In this document: piece after piece, positions 9,237-16,528 of the stretch
Layout: every line of letters starts with the position of its first letter
Numbering within the stretch: the first letter of the stretch is position 1
Position numbers and translations under genes: made by a program
Notes under the pieces: model-generated
What the model saw: only the letters and a program-made list of their open reading frames with translations
Told to the model about the DNA's origin: nothing
Database searches by the model: none
Source: Actinomycetes bacterium
GTDB taxonomy: Bacteria; Actinomycetota; Acidimicrobiia; Acidimicrobiales; Bog-793
Direction of reading: 5' to 3'
Assembly (NCBI GenBank): GCA_021803215.1
Contig: JAJZLV010000076.1
Coordinates: 1-36,425, forward strand
Length of the DNA stretch: 36,425 bases

Positions 9237-9795
9237 AACTGGGCCCGTTCGCAAGGTGTGCGCCCGAAGGCCGCCTACCGCTCGTGACGGGAGGGTGCTT
9301 TCGCTGCCGGCGTGCCAGGTGAGCGCCCGCATGATCCTTGTCGAAGAGCCGGTACCGCGGAGTGGGGCCCTGGACCCTGCGCCCGGGTCTCCTGACGACC
9401 AGCGGGCCCATCCCGGACCGGCAGGTGGCTTCGCAGCCAGAACGGGCGGCAAAGGCCGCCCACAGGGTCCCACGGGTCGAGGCCGGGTTCGGCTCGACAT
9501 GAGCCGAACCCGGACCAAGCTCCGCCGGCTGCTCGCGGACCCCAAGGTGACCACCGTGGTGGTCGAGCGCCGCGACCGCCTGAGACGCATGAACACCGAG
9601 CTGGTCGAGGCGGCGCTGTCTGCGTCGGGCAGACGCCTGGCAGTTCTCGACGCCGGTGAGGTGGACGGCGACCTCGTGCGAGAGATGGCCGAGGTCCTAC
9701 GGGCTTCTGCGCCCGGCTCCACGGCCACCCTTCGGCGAGGAACCGGGCCCAGACGGCCCTCAGGTGCGTCGAACAGGCCCTGGGGCCGATGGGGC
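9237..9795 (+). pseudogene. tnpA: Decayed IS607-family serine resolvase (TnpA)
   Basis: Pieces of an IS607-type resolvase appear in the right order but in different frames. NWARSQGVRPKAAYR (from 9237) is the N-terminal MerR-like helix-turn-helix, followed by an in-frame TGA before REG. In another frame come LPACQVSARMILVEEPVP and SPDDQRAHP, matching the ARVSS-DQ-ADLDRQ catalytic start; then DRQVAS and VEAGFG one frame over; then RTKLRRLLADPKVTTVVVER and LVEAALSASGRRLAVLD; finally FCARLHGHPSARNRAQTALR after a shift near 9707. The catalytic serine region is not intact. At least three frameshifts and one stop make it dead. The family assignment rests on remembered family patterns and the collinear order, which chance would not give. 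Confidence 0.8.
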
Positions 9796-9817
9796 TCTGT
9801 CGTACCCTCCGGCGAAC

Positions 9818-10230
9818 ATGGCCCGCGGAGCCGCTAGGTCCGCCACCCTCAAAGCTGTCGCACAGGCGCCCGCTCTCCCCAGGATGCGCCCCGGCAGCCG
9901 CCTTCGCCTGAGCCAAAACGACATGGTGGTGCTCGCCTGCCTCGACCAGCACTCGAGCCGTCTCCAGGGCCGGGAGATCGCCCGGCGCTGCGAGGCGGGG
10001 CAAGGTCACGACGAGGTCTTCTGGGCAACCGCAAGCAAGTGCTCACCTCGAAGTGCTCGTCCGCGCCGGTCGGCGTGGCTCACCAAGCTCTCCAACAAGG
10101 CCCACGCCGCCGCCCGTCGGGGTCGACCTCGGCCGCTCGCTGGCAAGAAGCAGGCGATCCGAGCGACCAGGGAGAGCCTCGCTCCCTTGCTGCACAGCGC
10201 GTCCGAGCGCCAGGTGTTGCTCGCCCGAGA
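9818..10230 (+). pseudogene. Decayed 5' part of an IS607-associated TnpB-like transposase
   Basis: Directly after the resolvase wreck, one frame reads RLRLSQNDMVVLACLDQHSS and LQGREIARRCEAGQGHDEVF. After a shift near 10025 another frame gives RKQVLTSKCSSA, and after a second shift SAWLTKLSNKAHAAARR. This order matches the N-terminal part of the TnpB-like protein carried by actinobacterial IS607 elements (pattern: LxALDAHxxSLxGRDLARRC, RKRxLTxxSSxRWAGSITKAS). The catalytic RuvC and zinc-ribbon half is missing; the S53 peptidase gene begins 240 bases later. The call rests on family recall and on position next to tnpA, and the 3' limit is uncertain. Confidence 0.55.
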
Positions 10231-10293
10231 AGCGGTCGCCGCGAAGCACTCGGACAGGCGACCCCGTCGGATGATCGTGTCGACCCAGGGCTC

Positions 10294-10338
10294 CCAGCCG
10301 GCGCTGGGCCAGCCGGCACTGGGCCAGCCGGCGCCTGG
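10294..10338. repeat. Three tandem 15-bp repeats
   Basis: The unit CCAGCCGGCGCTGGG occurs at 10294-10308, with one change at 10309-10323 and as a slightly altered third copy at 10324-10338. Each unit holds an imperfect palindrome (CCAGC...GCTGG). It lies between the IS607 wreck and the S53 peptidase promoter region, so it may be replication slippage in decaying DNA or a binding site for a regulator; the sequence alone cannot decide. Confidence 0.75.
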
Positions 10339-10472
10339 CGGCTTCCGTCCGGCCGCAGACCGATCCTCCGGACGCCGTCCCAAGGCCCCGAGAGAGCAAG
10401 CAGTCCGAGCTCTCCCGACCGAGAGCTCCCTAGGCTGGCCCGCGGAGCACCTCAGTCCTGAAAGGGGCGAGC

Positions 10473-12053
10473 ATGCCAGAGAGCCAAGACCGTGTCAGCC
10501 TGCCCGGCAGCGAGCGCGCTCCGGCCCCTGGCGCCCGCCCGCTCGGCCCGGTGGACAAGGACGAGCCGGTCCGCCTCACGGTCATCCTGCGACGTCGCGC
10601 CGAGCTGCCCGACGACGTCCTGTCCGGCGAGCGGCAGCTCGGCATCGAGGAGCTCCGCCAGGCCCACGGTGCCAACCCGGCCGAGATGAGCCGGGTGGCC
10701 GAGCTCCTTCGAACGGCCGGAGCCGAAGTCATCGAGGCGGACCCGGGAAGCCGAAGACTGGTGGCGCACGGGACCGCCGGCCCGCTCGCCCGGCTCTTCG
10801 GTACCACCCTGCAGGCCGTCGAGAGCACCGACCCAGGCAGCGGGCAACCCGTGCGGCACCGACAACGCGTCGGGCCGCTCAGCCTCCCGGCCGAGTTCTC
10901 CGGCATCGTCACGGCCGTGCTCGGCCTCGACGACCGACCGCAGGCTCGGCCCCACCTGCGGGCCATCGCTCCGGAGGCGGCCCAGTCCTCCTTCACCGCC
11001 GATCAAGTGGCCAGGCTCTACGACTTCCCGGGCGGGACCGATGGCAGCGGTACGACGGTCGGGGTGGTCGAGTTGGGCGGCGGCTACTCTTTCTCGGACC
11101 TCACGAGCTACTTCGCCGCTTTGAACCTGGCCCTTCCGAGCATCACGGCCGTCGGGGTGGACGGAGCTGGCAACGCTCCGGGCGTCAGCCCCGGGGCGGA
11201 CAGCGAGGTGGCTCTCGACATCGAGGTGATCGGGGCCGCTGCTCCGAAGGCTGCCCAGCGGGTCTACTTCGCCCCCAACACCGACGCCGGCTTCCACGAC
11301 GCGGTGGCGAGCGCCGTGCACGCCTCACCGACTCCCGTCGCCATCAGCATCAGCTGGGGCGAGTCCGAGGACTCCTGGACCCCCCAGGGGAGGGAGGCCC
11401 TTGACGAGGCCGTGGCCGACGCCATCGCTGTCGGCATCACCGTGACGACCGCCGCCGGCGACAACGGCAGCTCCGACGGCATCTCTGACGGTCAGCCGCA
11501 CGTGGACTTCCCCTCTTCGAGCCCCTATTCCCTCTCGTGCGGAGGAACCCGCCTCGAGGCCGATCCGTTGCGGGGGATACAGAGAGAGATCGTCTGGGAC
11601 GACCTCCCCCTCGGCGGGGCCACAGGCGGTGGCGTGAGCGACGTCTACCCGACTCCGAGGTGGCAGGCCGCCTTGTCGCCGAGGCGAGCCGGCACCGCGA
11701 TCGCCGGTCGGGGCGTACCAGACGTGGCAGGGGACGCATCGCCCGAGACCGGCTATCTCGTGATGGTGGACGGCATCCAGCAGGTGGTCGGCGGCACCAG
11801 CGCGGTGGCGCCGCTCTGGGCGGCGCTTGTCGCCCGCCTCGCCCAGGCGCTCGGGCGTTCCCTCGGCTTGTTGCAACCGGCTCTCTACCAAGGAGCTGTG
11901 CCAGGGTCGTCGCCCGCCGGCTTTCGCGACATCACCTCGGGCGACAACGGCGCCTACAGCGCCGGGCCGGGCTGGGACCCCTGCAGCGGCCTTGGCTCGC
12001 CCGAGGGGAGCGCCCTTCTCTCGAGGATCAGCAAACCTGCCGGCTCTGCCTGA
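10473..12053 (+). CDS. S53 family serine-carboxyl peptidase (sedolisin/kumamolisin-like) with prodomain
   Basis: The 526-residue protein has the layout of a kumamolisin-type proenzyme. Residues 34-160 form an activation domain (VRLTVILRRR..., LVAHGTAGPLARLFGTTL, LPAEFSGIVTAVLGLD), followed by the catalytic domain. The triad is visible: E245 and D249 in DSEVALDIEVIG, oxyanion D330 in AAGDNGSS, and S443 in GGTSAVAPLW. The C-terminal DITSGDNGAYSAGPGWD gives the calcium site. S53 peptidases digest proteins at acid pH and are normally exported, yet no clear signal peptide precedes the prodomain, as in kumamolisin itself. The ATG at 10473 has AAAGGGG 6 bases upstream. It is convergent with the ferredoxin operon and stands alone. 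Confidence 0.93.
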   Translation: MPESQDRVSLPGSERAPAPGARPLGPVDKDEPVRLTVILRRRAELPDDVLSGERQLGIEELRQAHGANPAEMSRVAELLRTAGAEVIEADPGSRRLVAHGTAGPLARLFGTTLQAVESTDPGSGQPVRHRQRVGPLSLPAEFSGIVTAVLGLDDRPQARPHLRAIAPEAAQSSFTADQVARLYDFPGGTDGSGTTVGVVELGGGYSFSDLTSYFAALNLALPSITAVGVDGAGNAPGVSPGADSEVALDIEVIGAAAPKAAQRVYFAPNTDAGFHDAVASAVHASPTPVAISISWGESEDSWTPQGREALDEAVADAIAVGITVTTAAGDNGSSDGISDGQPHVDFPSSSPYSLSCGGTRLEADPLRGIQREIVWDDLPLGGATGGGVSDVYPTPRWQAALSPRRAGTAIAGRGVPDVAGDASPETGYLVMVDGIQQVVGGTSAVAPLWAALVARLAQALGRSLGLLQPALYQGAVPGSSPAGFRDITSGDNGAYSAGPGWDPCSGLGSPEGSALLSRISKPAGSA

Positions 12054-12303
12054 CTGGACGCCCGGGTGGCGACAGCCGCGACCGGTGGGCTCTGTCGGTC
12101 GCAGATGACCGAGTTGGCTGACCGCGAGCCCTGCCAGCCCACCGAGGAGGCGGTGCCAGGTGGCAGCGAGAGCGTCGATTGCCAGCGCCTTCCCCGGGCG
12201 CGGCGGGACGATCCGCATGAGCAGCCACCTGCCGGTGCCGCACAGGTTGAGCTGTCGCACCAGGCGCCCCCGCGGGCATCGATGCCGGGCGGAGCTCGAC
12301 CCC

Positions 12304-12720
12304 CTATCTGAGGAGGGGGCTGCCTCGCCCGGCTTTGCGCCGCACGAGCTCGCTCTTCGGGCATCGGGCGCCTCTGGCGCTCGGGCCGGAGCGGCAGCTG
12401 CTGCAGACCCACTCCCCTCCGGGGGGACGCCACATCATCGAGCTGCAGACCGGGCAGAGTGCCTCGCCCTGGCTGCATGCCCAACTGGCATAGCGGGCGG
12501 ACGACAGTGGGCATCCCCGCCCGAGACAGACCGCCTGGGTCGGGTCTCTCTCGAGGGCGCTCACCGGGCATACAGGCAGGCAGTCGAGACAGTCGTTGCA
12601 GCGCAGCGGGTCGACAATGTAGGTGACGAGGAAGTCTCCTGATTGGTAGATGGCGGCCGACCGACATGCCATCTCGCATGCTCCGCAGCCGATGCAGCTG
12701 TCGAGAACCCGGAGAGCCAC
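12304..12720 (-). CDS. Dicluster 4Fe-4S ferredoxin with C-terminal zinc-ribbon-like tail
   Basis: The 138-residue protein starts with two complete 4Fe-4S motifs: C9-x2-C12-x2-C15-x3-C19 and C41-x2-C44-x2-C47-x3-C51-P, separated by a 21-residue insert. An unusual 80-residue tail follows with C64, C69 and C81 and two CxxC knuckles (C88-x2-C91 and C105-x2-C108) that look like a zinc ribbon. It should be a cytoplasmic electron carrier. The start is a GTG at 12720 with AAGGAG 8 bases upstream. It is the last gene of a four-gene operon, 17 bases after the SCP2-like gene, and is the obvious electron donor for the diiron protein encoded two genes upstream. The ferredoxin part is certain; the role of the tail is unknown. 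Confidence 0.88.
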   Translation of the reverse strand: MALRVLDSCIGCGACEMACRSAAIYQSGDFLVTYIVDPLRCNDCLDCLPVCPVSALERDPTQAVCLGRGCPLSSARYASWACSQGEALCPVCSSMMWRPPGGEWVCSSCRSGPSARGARCPKSELVRRKAGRGSPLLR

Positions 12721-12737
12721 CGCGAGGCTCCTTCCGA

Positions 12738-13181
12738 TCAGCTGACCATCAGCTGGTGACCAAGGGAGTCGAACAGCGTCTGGAGGGTCTCCGCATACCG
12801 GAAGAACTTGTCCCTCCCGAGAGGGTCGGGCGACGAAACCTTGAGAGGCGTCTCGGCGATCGTGAGAGCGTTCAGGGTGTGGGCGCTGTCAGCCCGGCCG
12901 TTTCGCAGGATGTTGCGGATCATCTCCTGCCAGCTATCGAGATCACCCTCGAGAGTGGCGTCGGCGCCGAAGGCGTCGAGGTCGTCAAGCTCACCCTCGA
13001 AGGAGACGTCGTAGCCGTCGAAAGACAGGCCGTAGGAACGGGCCCGTCCGTCGTCCAACACCTTGAGCACCAGCCGGAAGTCGGCGAATCCCAAGCGCCG
13101 GTAGAGATCCGGGCGAGCCCCGGTGTCAGCCACCATCTGGTCGAACCAGGCAGGGGAGGGGAAGGTCGTCTCATCAGTCAT
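12738..13181 (-). CDS. SCP2 sterol-transfer-like protein
   Basis: The 147-residue product resembles the SCP2 fold: a beta-rich first half (FRLVLKVLDDGRARSYGLSF, DVSFEGELD) leading to ATLEGDLDSWQEMIRNIL and TLNALTIAETPLKVSS, the place where SCP2 proteins carry the 'sG.l....al..g.l.v.gd' segment. SCP2-like proteins bind lipids or other hydrophobic ligands and often sit beside oxidoreductases. No signal peptide is seen. The ATG at 13181 overlaps the diiron gene stop by 4 bases (ATGA), so translation is coupled. Here it may present a hydrophobic substrate to the diiron protein; that is inference, and the family call rests on pattern only. Confidence 0.62.
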   Translation of the reverse strand: MTDETTFPSPAWFDQMVADTGARPDLYRRLGFADFRLVLKVLDDGRARSYGLSFDGYDVSFEGELDDLDAFGADATLEGDLDSWQEMIRNILRNGRADSAHTLNALTIAETPLKVSSPDPLGRDKFFRYAETLQTLFDSLGHQLMVS

Positions 13182-14260
13182 GCCGGCACCTGTGCATCTA
13201 GGCCGGTCAACATCTGGGACGGCAGCTTCAGCCGCCCACGACGCGGCAGCCCTGCATACTCACAGCGCTGCAGGTACTCCGCGATCACCCGACCCCGCAG
13301 CAGGTCGGCCCCGGCGAGTCCGAGGTCCTCGGCCGCCTTCCTCGAGCCTGCGAGCAGGAGCGTCGTGGGCTCCACGACCTCAGGGGTCGAAAAGAGCATC
13401 CCGATGATCTCCTCGCCCTTGTCGAGGTAGCCGTGATAGTCCTCGGCCAGCGAGGGATCGCGCTCGAGCCGGTAGCGAAGGTGCATAGTGCCGTAGGCAA
13501 CATGGCGAGCCTCGTCCTGCATGCAGAGGCGGAAGATCTTCTTCTCGACCGGCGACGGTGCGATGAGCTCCCCGGCCCGGAAGAGCGAGAGGACGATTCC
13601 CTCTCCGAGCAGGTGCATGAGAGCCGAGCCCTCGTCGTAGCTGTCGGCGTCGAGGATCAACTTCAAGAAGCGCTCTACGACCGCCTTGGCCTTGCCGAGA
13701 CCTCCACCGTTGGCGAGCGCCCGCTTGCGGAAGACCTCGGTATGGCGCGCCTCGTCCATCACCTGGGTGCAGAGGAACATCTTCGCCTCGACGAAGTCGT
13801 GGTTGATCCGCCACACCCACTTGGCCGGAAAGTCCGACGCCACCATCTCGACCTCGGAGAGCACCGTGCTCAGCTGACACATGGCATGCTCGAGATCTGG
13901 ATCGAGCTCGGGCAGCTCGCCCCAGGGGATGTCCCTGGTGGCACTCCACTGCCGGCTCACCGCCTCCTCGTAGAGGTCGAGGAGGTTGTCGGCCCACACC
14001 TCGGACTTCTCATTGATGGTGTAGCCCATGTCCGGGACATCAGGGTCGACCTCAGAGCCCCTCGGCGCCATCGTCCGGCGGGGCGGGTGGTCCGGCACAT
14101 CACCGTAGGAGCCGACGGCGATGTCCCTCAGGGTGAGGCCGACCTTGCTCGGCCGGGCGCGCACCCCCCACTCTGAGCGGGTCTGCTCCAGCCATCCCCA
14201 ATCGAACCGGCCCTGTTGAGCCCGCTCGAGATAGGCGGAATCCACTGAGTCGACTGTCAT
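13178..14260 (-). CDS. Ferritin-like / R2-like diiron protein, probable oxidase or oxygenase
   Basis: The 360-residue protein has a full set of ferritin-like diiron ligands: E98 or E99 in LYEEAVSRQW, E170 and H173 in MDEARHTEVF, E220 in HLLGEGIVL, and E250 and H253 in QDEARHVAYG. The four-helix core with two DEARH motifs and the early DIPWGELPEL segment resembles ribonucleotide reductase R2-like and aminoarene N-oxygenase-like proteins, but no large R1 subunit is nearby, so nucleotide reduction is unlikely. The ATG at 14260 is preferred over upstream starts because GGAGGAGG lies just before it and it overlaps the upstream stop (ATGA). Neighbours are an SCP2-like protein and a ferredoxin, suggesting an O2-dependent oxidation of a hydrophobic substrate. 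Confidence 0.85.
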   Translation of the reverse strand: MTVDSVDSAYLERAQQGRFDWGWLEQTRSEWGVRARPSKVGLTLRDIAVGSYGDVPDHPPRRTMAPRGSEVDPDVPDMGYTINEKSEVWADNLLDLYEEAVSRQWSATRDIPWGELPELDPDLEHAMCQLSTVLSEVEMVASDFPAKWVWRINHDFVEAKMFLCTQVMDEARHTEVFRKRALANGGGLGKAKAVVERFLKLILDADSYDEGSALMHLLGEGIVLSLFRAGELIAPSPVEKKIFRLCMQDEARHVAYGTMHLRYRLERDPSLAEDYHGYLDKGEEIIGMLFSTPEVVEPTTLLLAGSRKAAEDLGLAGADLLRGRVIAEYLQRCEYAGLPRRGRLKLPSQMLTGLDAQVPA

Positions 14261-15633
14261 CGTGACCCTCCTCCCATTGCGCGGATCGAACCTCTGTCCC
14301 CGTGGTCGAAGACGTTCTCTGCCACGTGGGTGAAGCTGCGCAGCGTGCGGCTCGAAGGGTGCTTCAAGGTGACGGCGTGGGCACGGCTCGGGGCGGAGTC
14401 CGCCCAGAGTGCCATCCGGATGGCGAGGAGGGCGGCGCCCCCGCTGTGCCAGGGCCACAGGACGTCGTCGAGCGGCGACCACCGGGTACGGAAAGCGCTC
14501 GCCGGCAGAGCCTCCAAGAACCTGGCGACCTTGGCCATGTCGTCGAGGCGGTGGGCTTGGAAGCTCTCGACCAGCACGTCGAGGAGCTGCTCGGCTCCCT
14601 CTCCGGAGCCATCTCGCGCGACGGGCGGGCCGCCCTCCCTCTTGCTCTCCTCCCAGGAGCGCTGGAGGAGGGCGTGGAACGCAAAGCCCTCATGGAGACG
14701 AGCGGCGAGCGGACCTCCACCCTGGGCCCGCTTCAGGATCGGGCAGAGAACGCCGCTCTCGACCGAGTCATGGATGGCCACGGCTGCCAGCAGCCGCTCG
14801 CCCGCCCTCTCGCGCTCCGCGCCGGTGGACGCGGCGCCGAGGTCGTCGGCAAAGCGTGCGACCGAGCCGTCGAAGACCTCGAGCACCCGGCGGACCGAAG
14901 GCGCCTCGCCATGGGCCTCGCTCTTCAGCGCCTTGACGATCTCGCTGCGTGGAGAGCGGCCGGACCTGTCGTCGTGGAGAGGACCGAAGTGAGCCTGGCG
15001 CCATCCGGCCAGGCTCTCGATCACCCGCCCGCACAGGTCGCAGTCAGCCCGCTCTCCCGTCTCGCTCTCCCTCAGGCTGATGCTCAGCGCCTCGATCACC
15101 TGCTCGGCTTCCGTCCCAGCCACCGGGTAGAGGTTGTGCGGGGCCACCTCACTGCTGAGCGCCTGGAAGGACTGAAGCAGCTCGGACTTCCTGTCGTGCC
15201 CGCACCGCACCCGGTCGGCCAACGCCAACCCGTCCGGCAGCCCGTTGAGGATGGGGCAGACACCTTCTCGCGGCCCGGTCTCGGGCATCCCGACCGCTGG
15301 GCCGACGGCCTCCCGCAGGACCCGAACGAGATCGAGGCCGATCGAGAACTCGCTCCCCTCGCCGACGCCCGAGGCGTCGGGGAACACGAGCTCGCGCGGC
15401 AGGCGGGCGGCGACTCTTTCCAGCTCGGCCGTCCTCACGAGAGGCGAGCTCGCTCGCCTCGGGGCGTCTCCGGCCGTCCGGCTTTGACGCCGGCCGTAGC
15501 GGCGGTGGACCTGCAGGGCAGCCTTGAAGGCGGCGAATGCCACGACGCCGAGCAGGAGGCCCGGGAGCATGAGCGGCGCGAGAAGCACCGCGCAAGCTGC
15601 CAAGGCCGTGAGCAGCACGACAAGAAGACCCAT
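14257..15633 (-). CDS. Membrane-anchored protein with possible hemerythrin-like domains
   Basis: From the ATG at 15633 (GGAGG 7 bases upstream) the protein has 458 residues; an earlier ATG at 15744 has no comparable site. Residues 1-36 are a strongly hydrophobic anchor (two close stretches, LLVVLLTALAACAVLLAPL and LPGLLLGVVAFAAF), followed by a basic segment, so the bulk probably lies in the cytoplasm. The rest appears to hold two related helical halves, each with a C-P-I-L step (EGVCPILNGL, IHDSVESGVLCPILKRA); the second has the HxxxE spacing of hemerythrins but lacks a complete ligand set. A CDLC motif lies between. First gene of the operon, overlapping the diiron gene by 4 bases. It may dock the diiron complex at the membrane or sense O2 or iron. 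Domain identity is tentative. Confidence 0.7.
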   Translation of the reverse strand: MGLLVVLLTALAACAVLLAPLMLPGLLLGVVAFAAFKAALQVHRRYGRRQSRTAGDAPRRASSPLVRTAELERVAARLPRELVFPDASGVGEGSEFSIGLDLVRVLREAVGPAVGMPETGPREGVCPILNGLPDGLALADRVRCGHDRKSELLQSFQALSSEVAPHNLYPVAGTEAEQVIEALSISLRESETGERADCDLCGRVIESLAGWRQAHFGPLHDDRSGRSPRSEIVKALKSEAHGEAPSVRRVLEVFDGSVARFADDLGAASTGAERERAGERLLAAVAIHDSVESGVLCPILKRAQGGGPLAARLHEGFAFHALLQRSWEESKREGGPPVARDGSGEGAEQLLDVLVESFQAHRLDDMAKVARFLEALPASAFRTRWSPLDDVLWPWHSGGAALLAIRMALWADSAPSRAHAVTLKHPSSRTLRSFTHVAENVFDHGDRGSIRAMGGGSR

Positions 15634-15796
15634 CTCACGACCTCCAACCCTCTCTGTCGGAACCCTGCCTCGGTCTCTCGCCGAGCAGTGGCCCAACCCC
15701 ACCAGCCCCAAGCGGCCGCCGGCCTGCAGCGCCGCCGTTGACACCTGATCTCAGAGCTCGCACCCTCAGTCTCCTCCCAAGAGAGACTGCCGTCAA

Positions 15797-15840
15797 CTAG
15801 GTAACTCTACGTATTGTTTAAAGCTATATGTAAAATGCTG
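15797..15840 (-). promoter_or_regulatory. AT-rich patch, candidate promoter of the diiron operon
   Basis: In a region otherwise around 70% GC, this stretch is clearly AT-rich. On the minus strand it reads TTTTACATATAGC followed by TTTAAACAATACGTAG, giving a TTTACA box and TA-rich -10 candidates about 170 bases before the start of the membrane-anchored first gene. The direction is not certain; on the plus strand it could also serve the small frame at 16004. No operator repeat was recognised. Confidence 0.35.
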
Positions 15841-16003
15841 AGGCCGTCCCGCCTGCGGGGGGCCGCCGCCGGGATGCTGCCGGGGAGGATCCCCGCCTGT
15901 CCTGGGCCAGCCGGCCAAGCCTCGCATCCGGCCTGGCCGCCGAAGCCGCCGGCGCGATCGTCGGCTCGAGCCGCTCCTTGACCGGGCCGGGTGGAGCCCC
16001 GGC

Positions 16004-16336
16004 ATGCCCGAGCTCAAGGACTCGCTGGCGCACCGGGCACCGCGGCAGCCGTCGGACGAGCCCGGGGGCCGACAGGCGCCTATGGAGGCCGGCTTGGAGA
16101 TCGAGACCGGCCATCTGGCCGGCTGCCGAGAGGACCACGACCAGGCCCCTTTGCTCCTCGCCCGGCTCCTCGGCCACCGGGTTTCCTTGGGCGCGGCGCG
16201 ATCCGCTGTGAGATCTCCGGAGCTGCCGGCCTTGATCCGCGCGGCTTGTGCCCTCCAGCCCGCCGGTACCCGTTGCGACAAGGTGCCGCTCTGCGGGGAG
16301 GAGTCCCAGGACCTCGAAGCTGCTCATGGTCGATGA
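16004..16336 (+). CDS. Small hypothetical protein (doubtful)
   Basis: A 110-residue frame from an ATG with GGAG 8 bases upstream has third positions mostly G or C, like the true genes here, and a balanced composition (MPELKDSLAHRAPRQPSDEP...). It has no recognisable domain, signal or membrane segment; three cysteines lie in the C-terminal half. Overlapping frames on the other strand are longer (to 220 residues) but rich in Arg, Ser and Pro and read like shadows. The stop lies at the first copy of the 16-bp tandem repeat. It may be a real small gene in the 895-base gap between the diiron operon and the second S53 peptidase, or a chance frame. Confidence 0.3.
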   Translation: MPELKDSLAHRAPRQPSDEPGGRQAPMEAGLEIETGHLAGCREDHDQAPLLLARLLGHRVSLGAARSAVRSPELPALIRAACALQPAGTRCDKVPLCGEESQDLEAAHGR

Positions 16337-16402
16337 GCCAGACAGTCCATGAGCCAGACAGCCAAGGAGCCAGACAGCCAAGGAGCTCGAGAGCCAGACG
16401 GC
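16335..16402. repeat. 16-bp tandem repeat in the leader of the second S53 gene
   Basis: The unit GAGCCAGACAGCCAAG is present exactly at 16351-16366 and 16367-16382, with a copy changed at its 3' end at 16335-16350 and a degenerate further copy (GAGCTCGAGAGCCAGAC) to about 16402. It lies 130-190 bases before the chosen start of the secreted S53 peptidase. It could be a regulator-binding array, or a slippage product; if translated from an upstream ATG it would add a short SQTAKEPD-type repeat. Confidence 0.75.
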
Positions 16403-16528
16403 GAGAGGCCTCCGGGCCGGGAGTCCCACCTCAACGAGGTGGAGCGCTCCAGCAGCTCTGAAAAGACCTCTTCCCAAAGAGAACAACCTATGAAAGGATG
16501 TGGCAGATCAGAGGGACGGAGGCAGGAC

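Noticed and set aside
10294-10338. CRISPR array
   Set aside because: The units are directly abutting without spacers and only 15 bp long, so it is a simple tandem repeat.
9656-11404. 582-codon plus-strand frame over the IS607 wreck and the S53 gene start
   Set aside because: Only a short part around 9880-10020 resembles TnpB; the rest is an out-of-frame shadow of the S53 gene, rich in Arg and Pro.
12054-12303. Possible small minus-strand gene between the S53 and ferredoxin genes (frame with NLCGTGRWLLMRIVPPRPG)
   Set aside because: The composition is fairly natural, but the frame continues deep into the S53 gene on the opposite strand, has no ribosome site and no recognised family.
13178-14260. 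Annotating the diiron protein as ribonucleotide reductase beta subunit
   Set aside because: The ligand pattern is shared by many ferritin-like families, no alpha subunit is nearby, and the neighbours (SCP2-like, ferredoxin) point to another oxidation.
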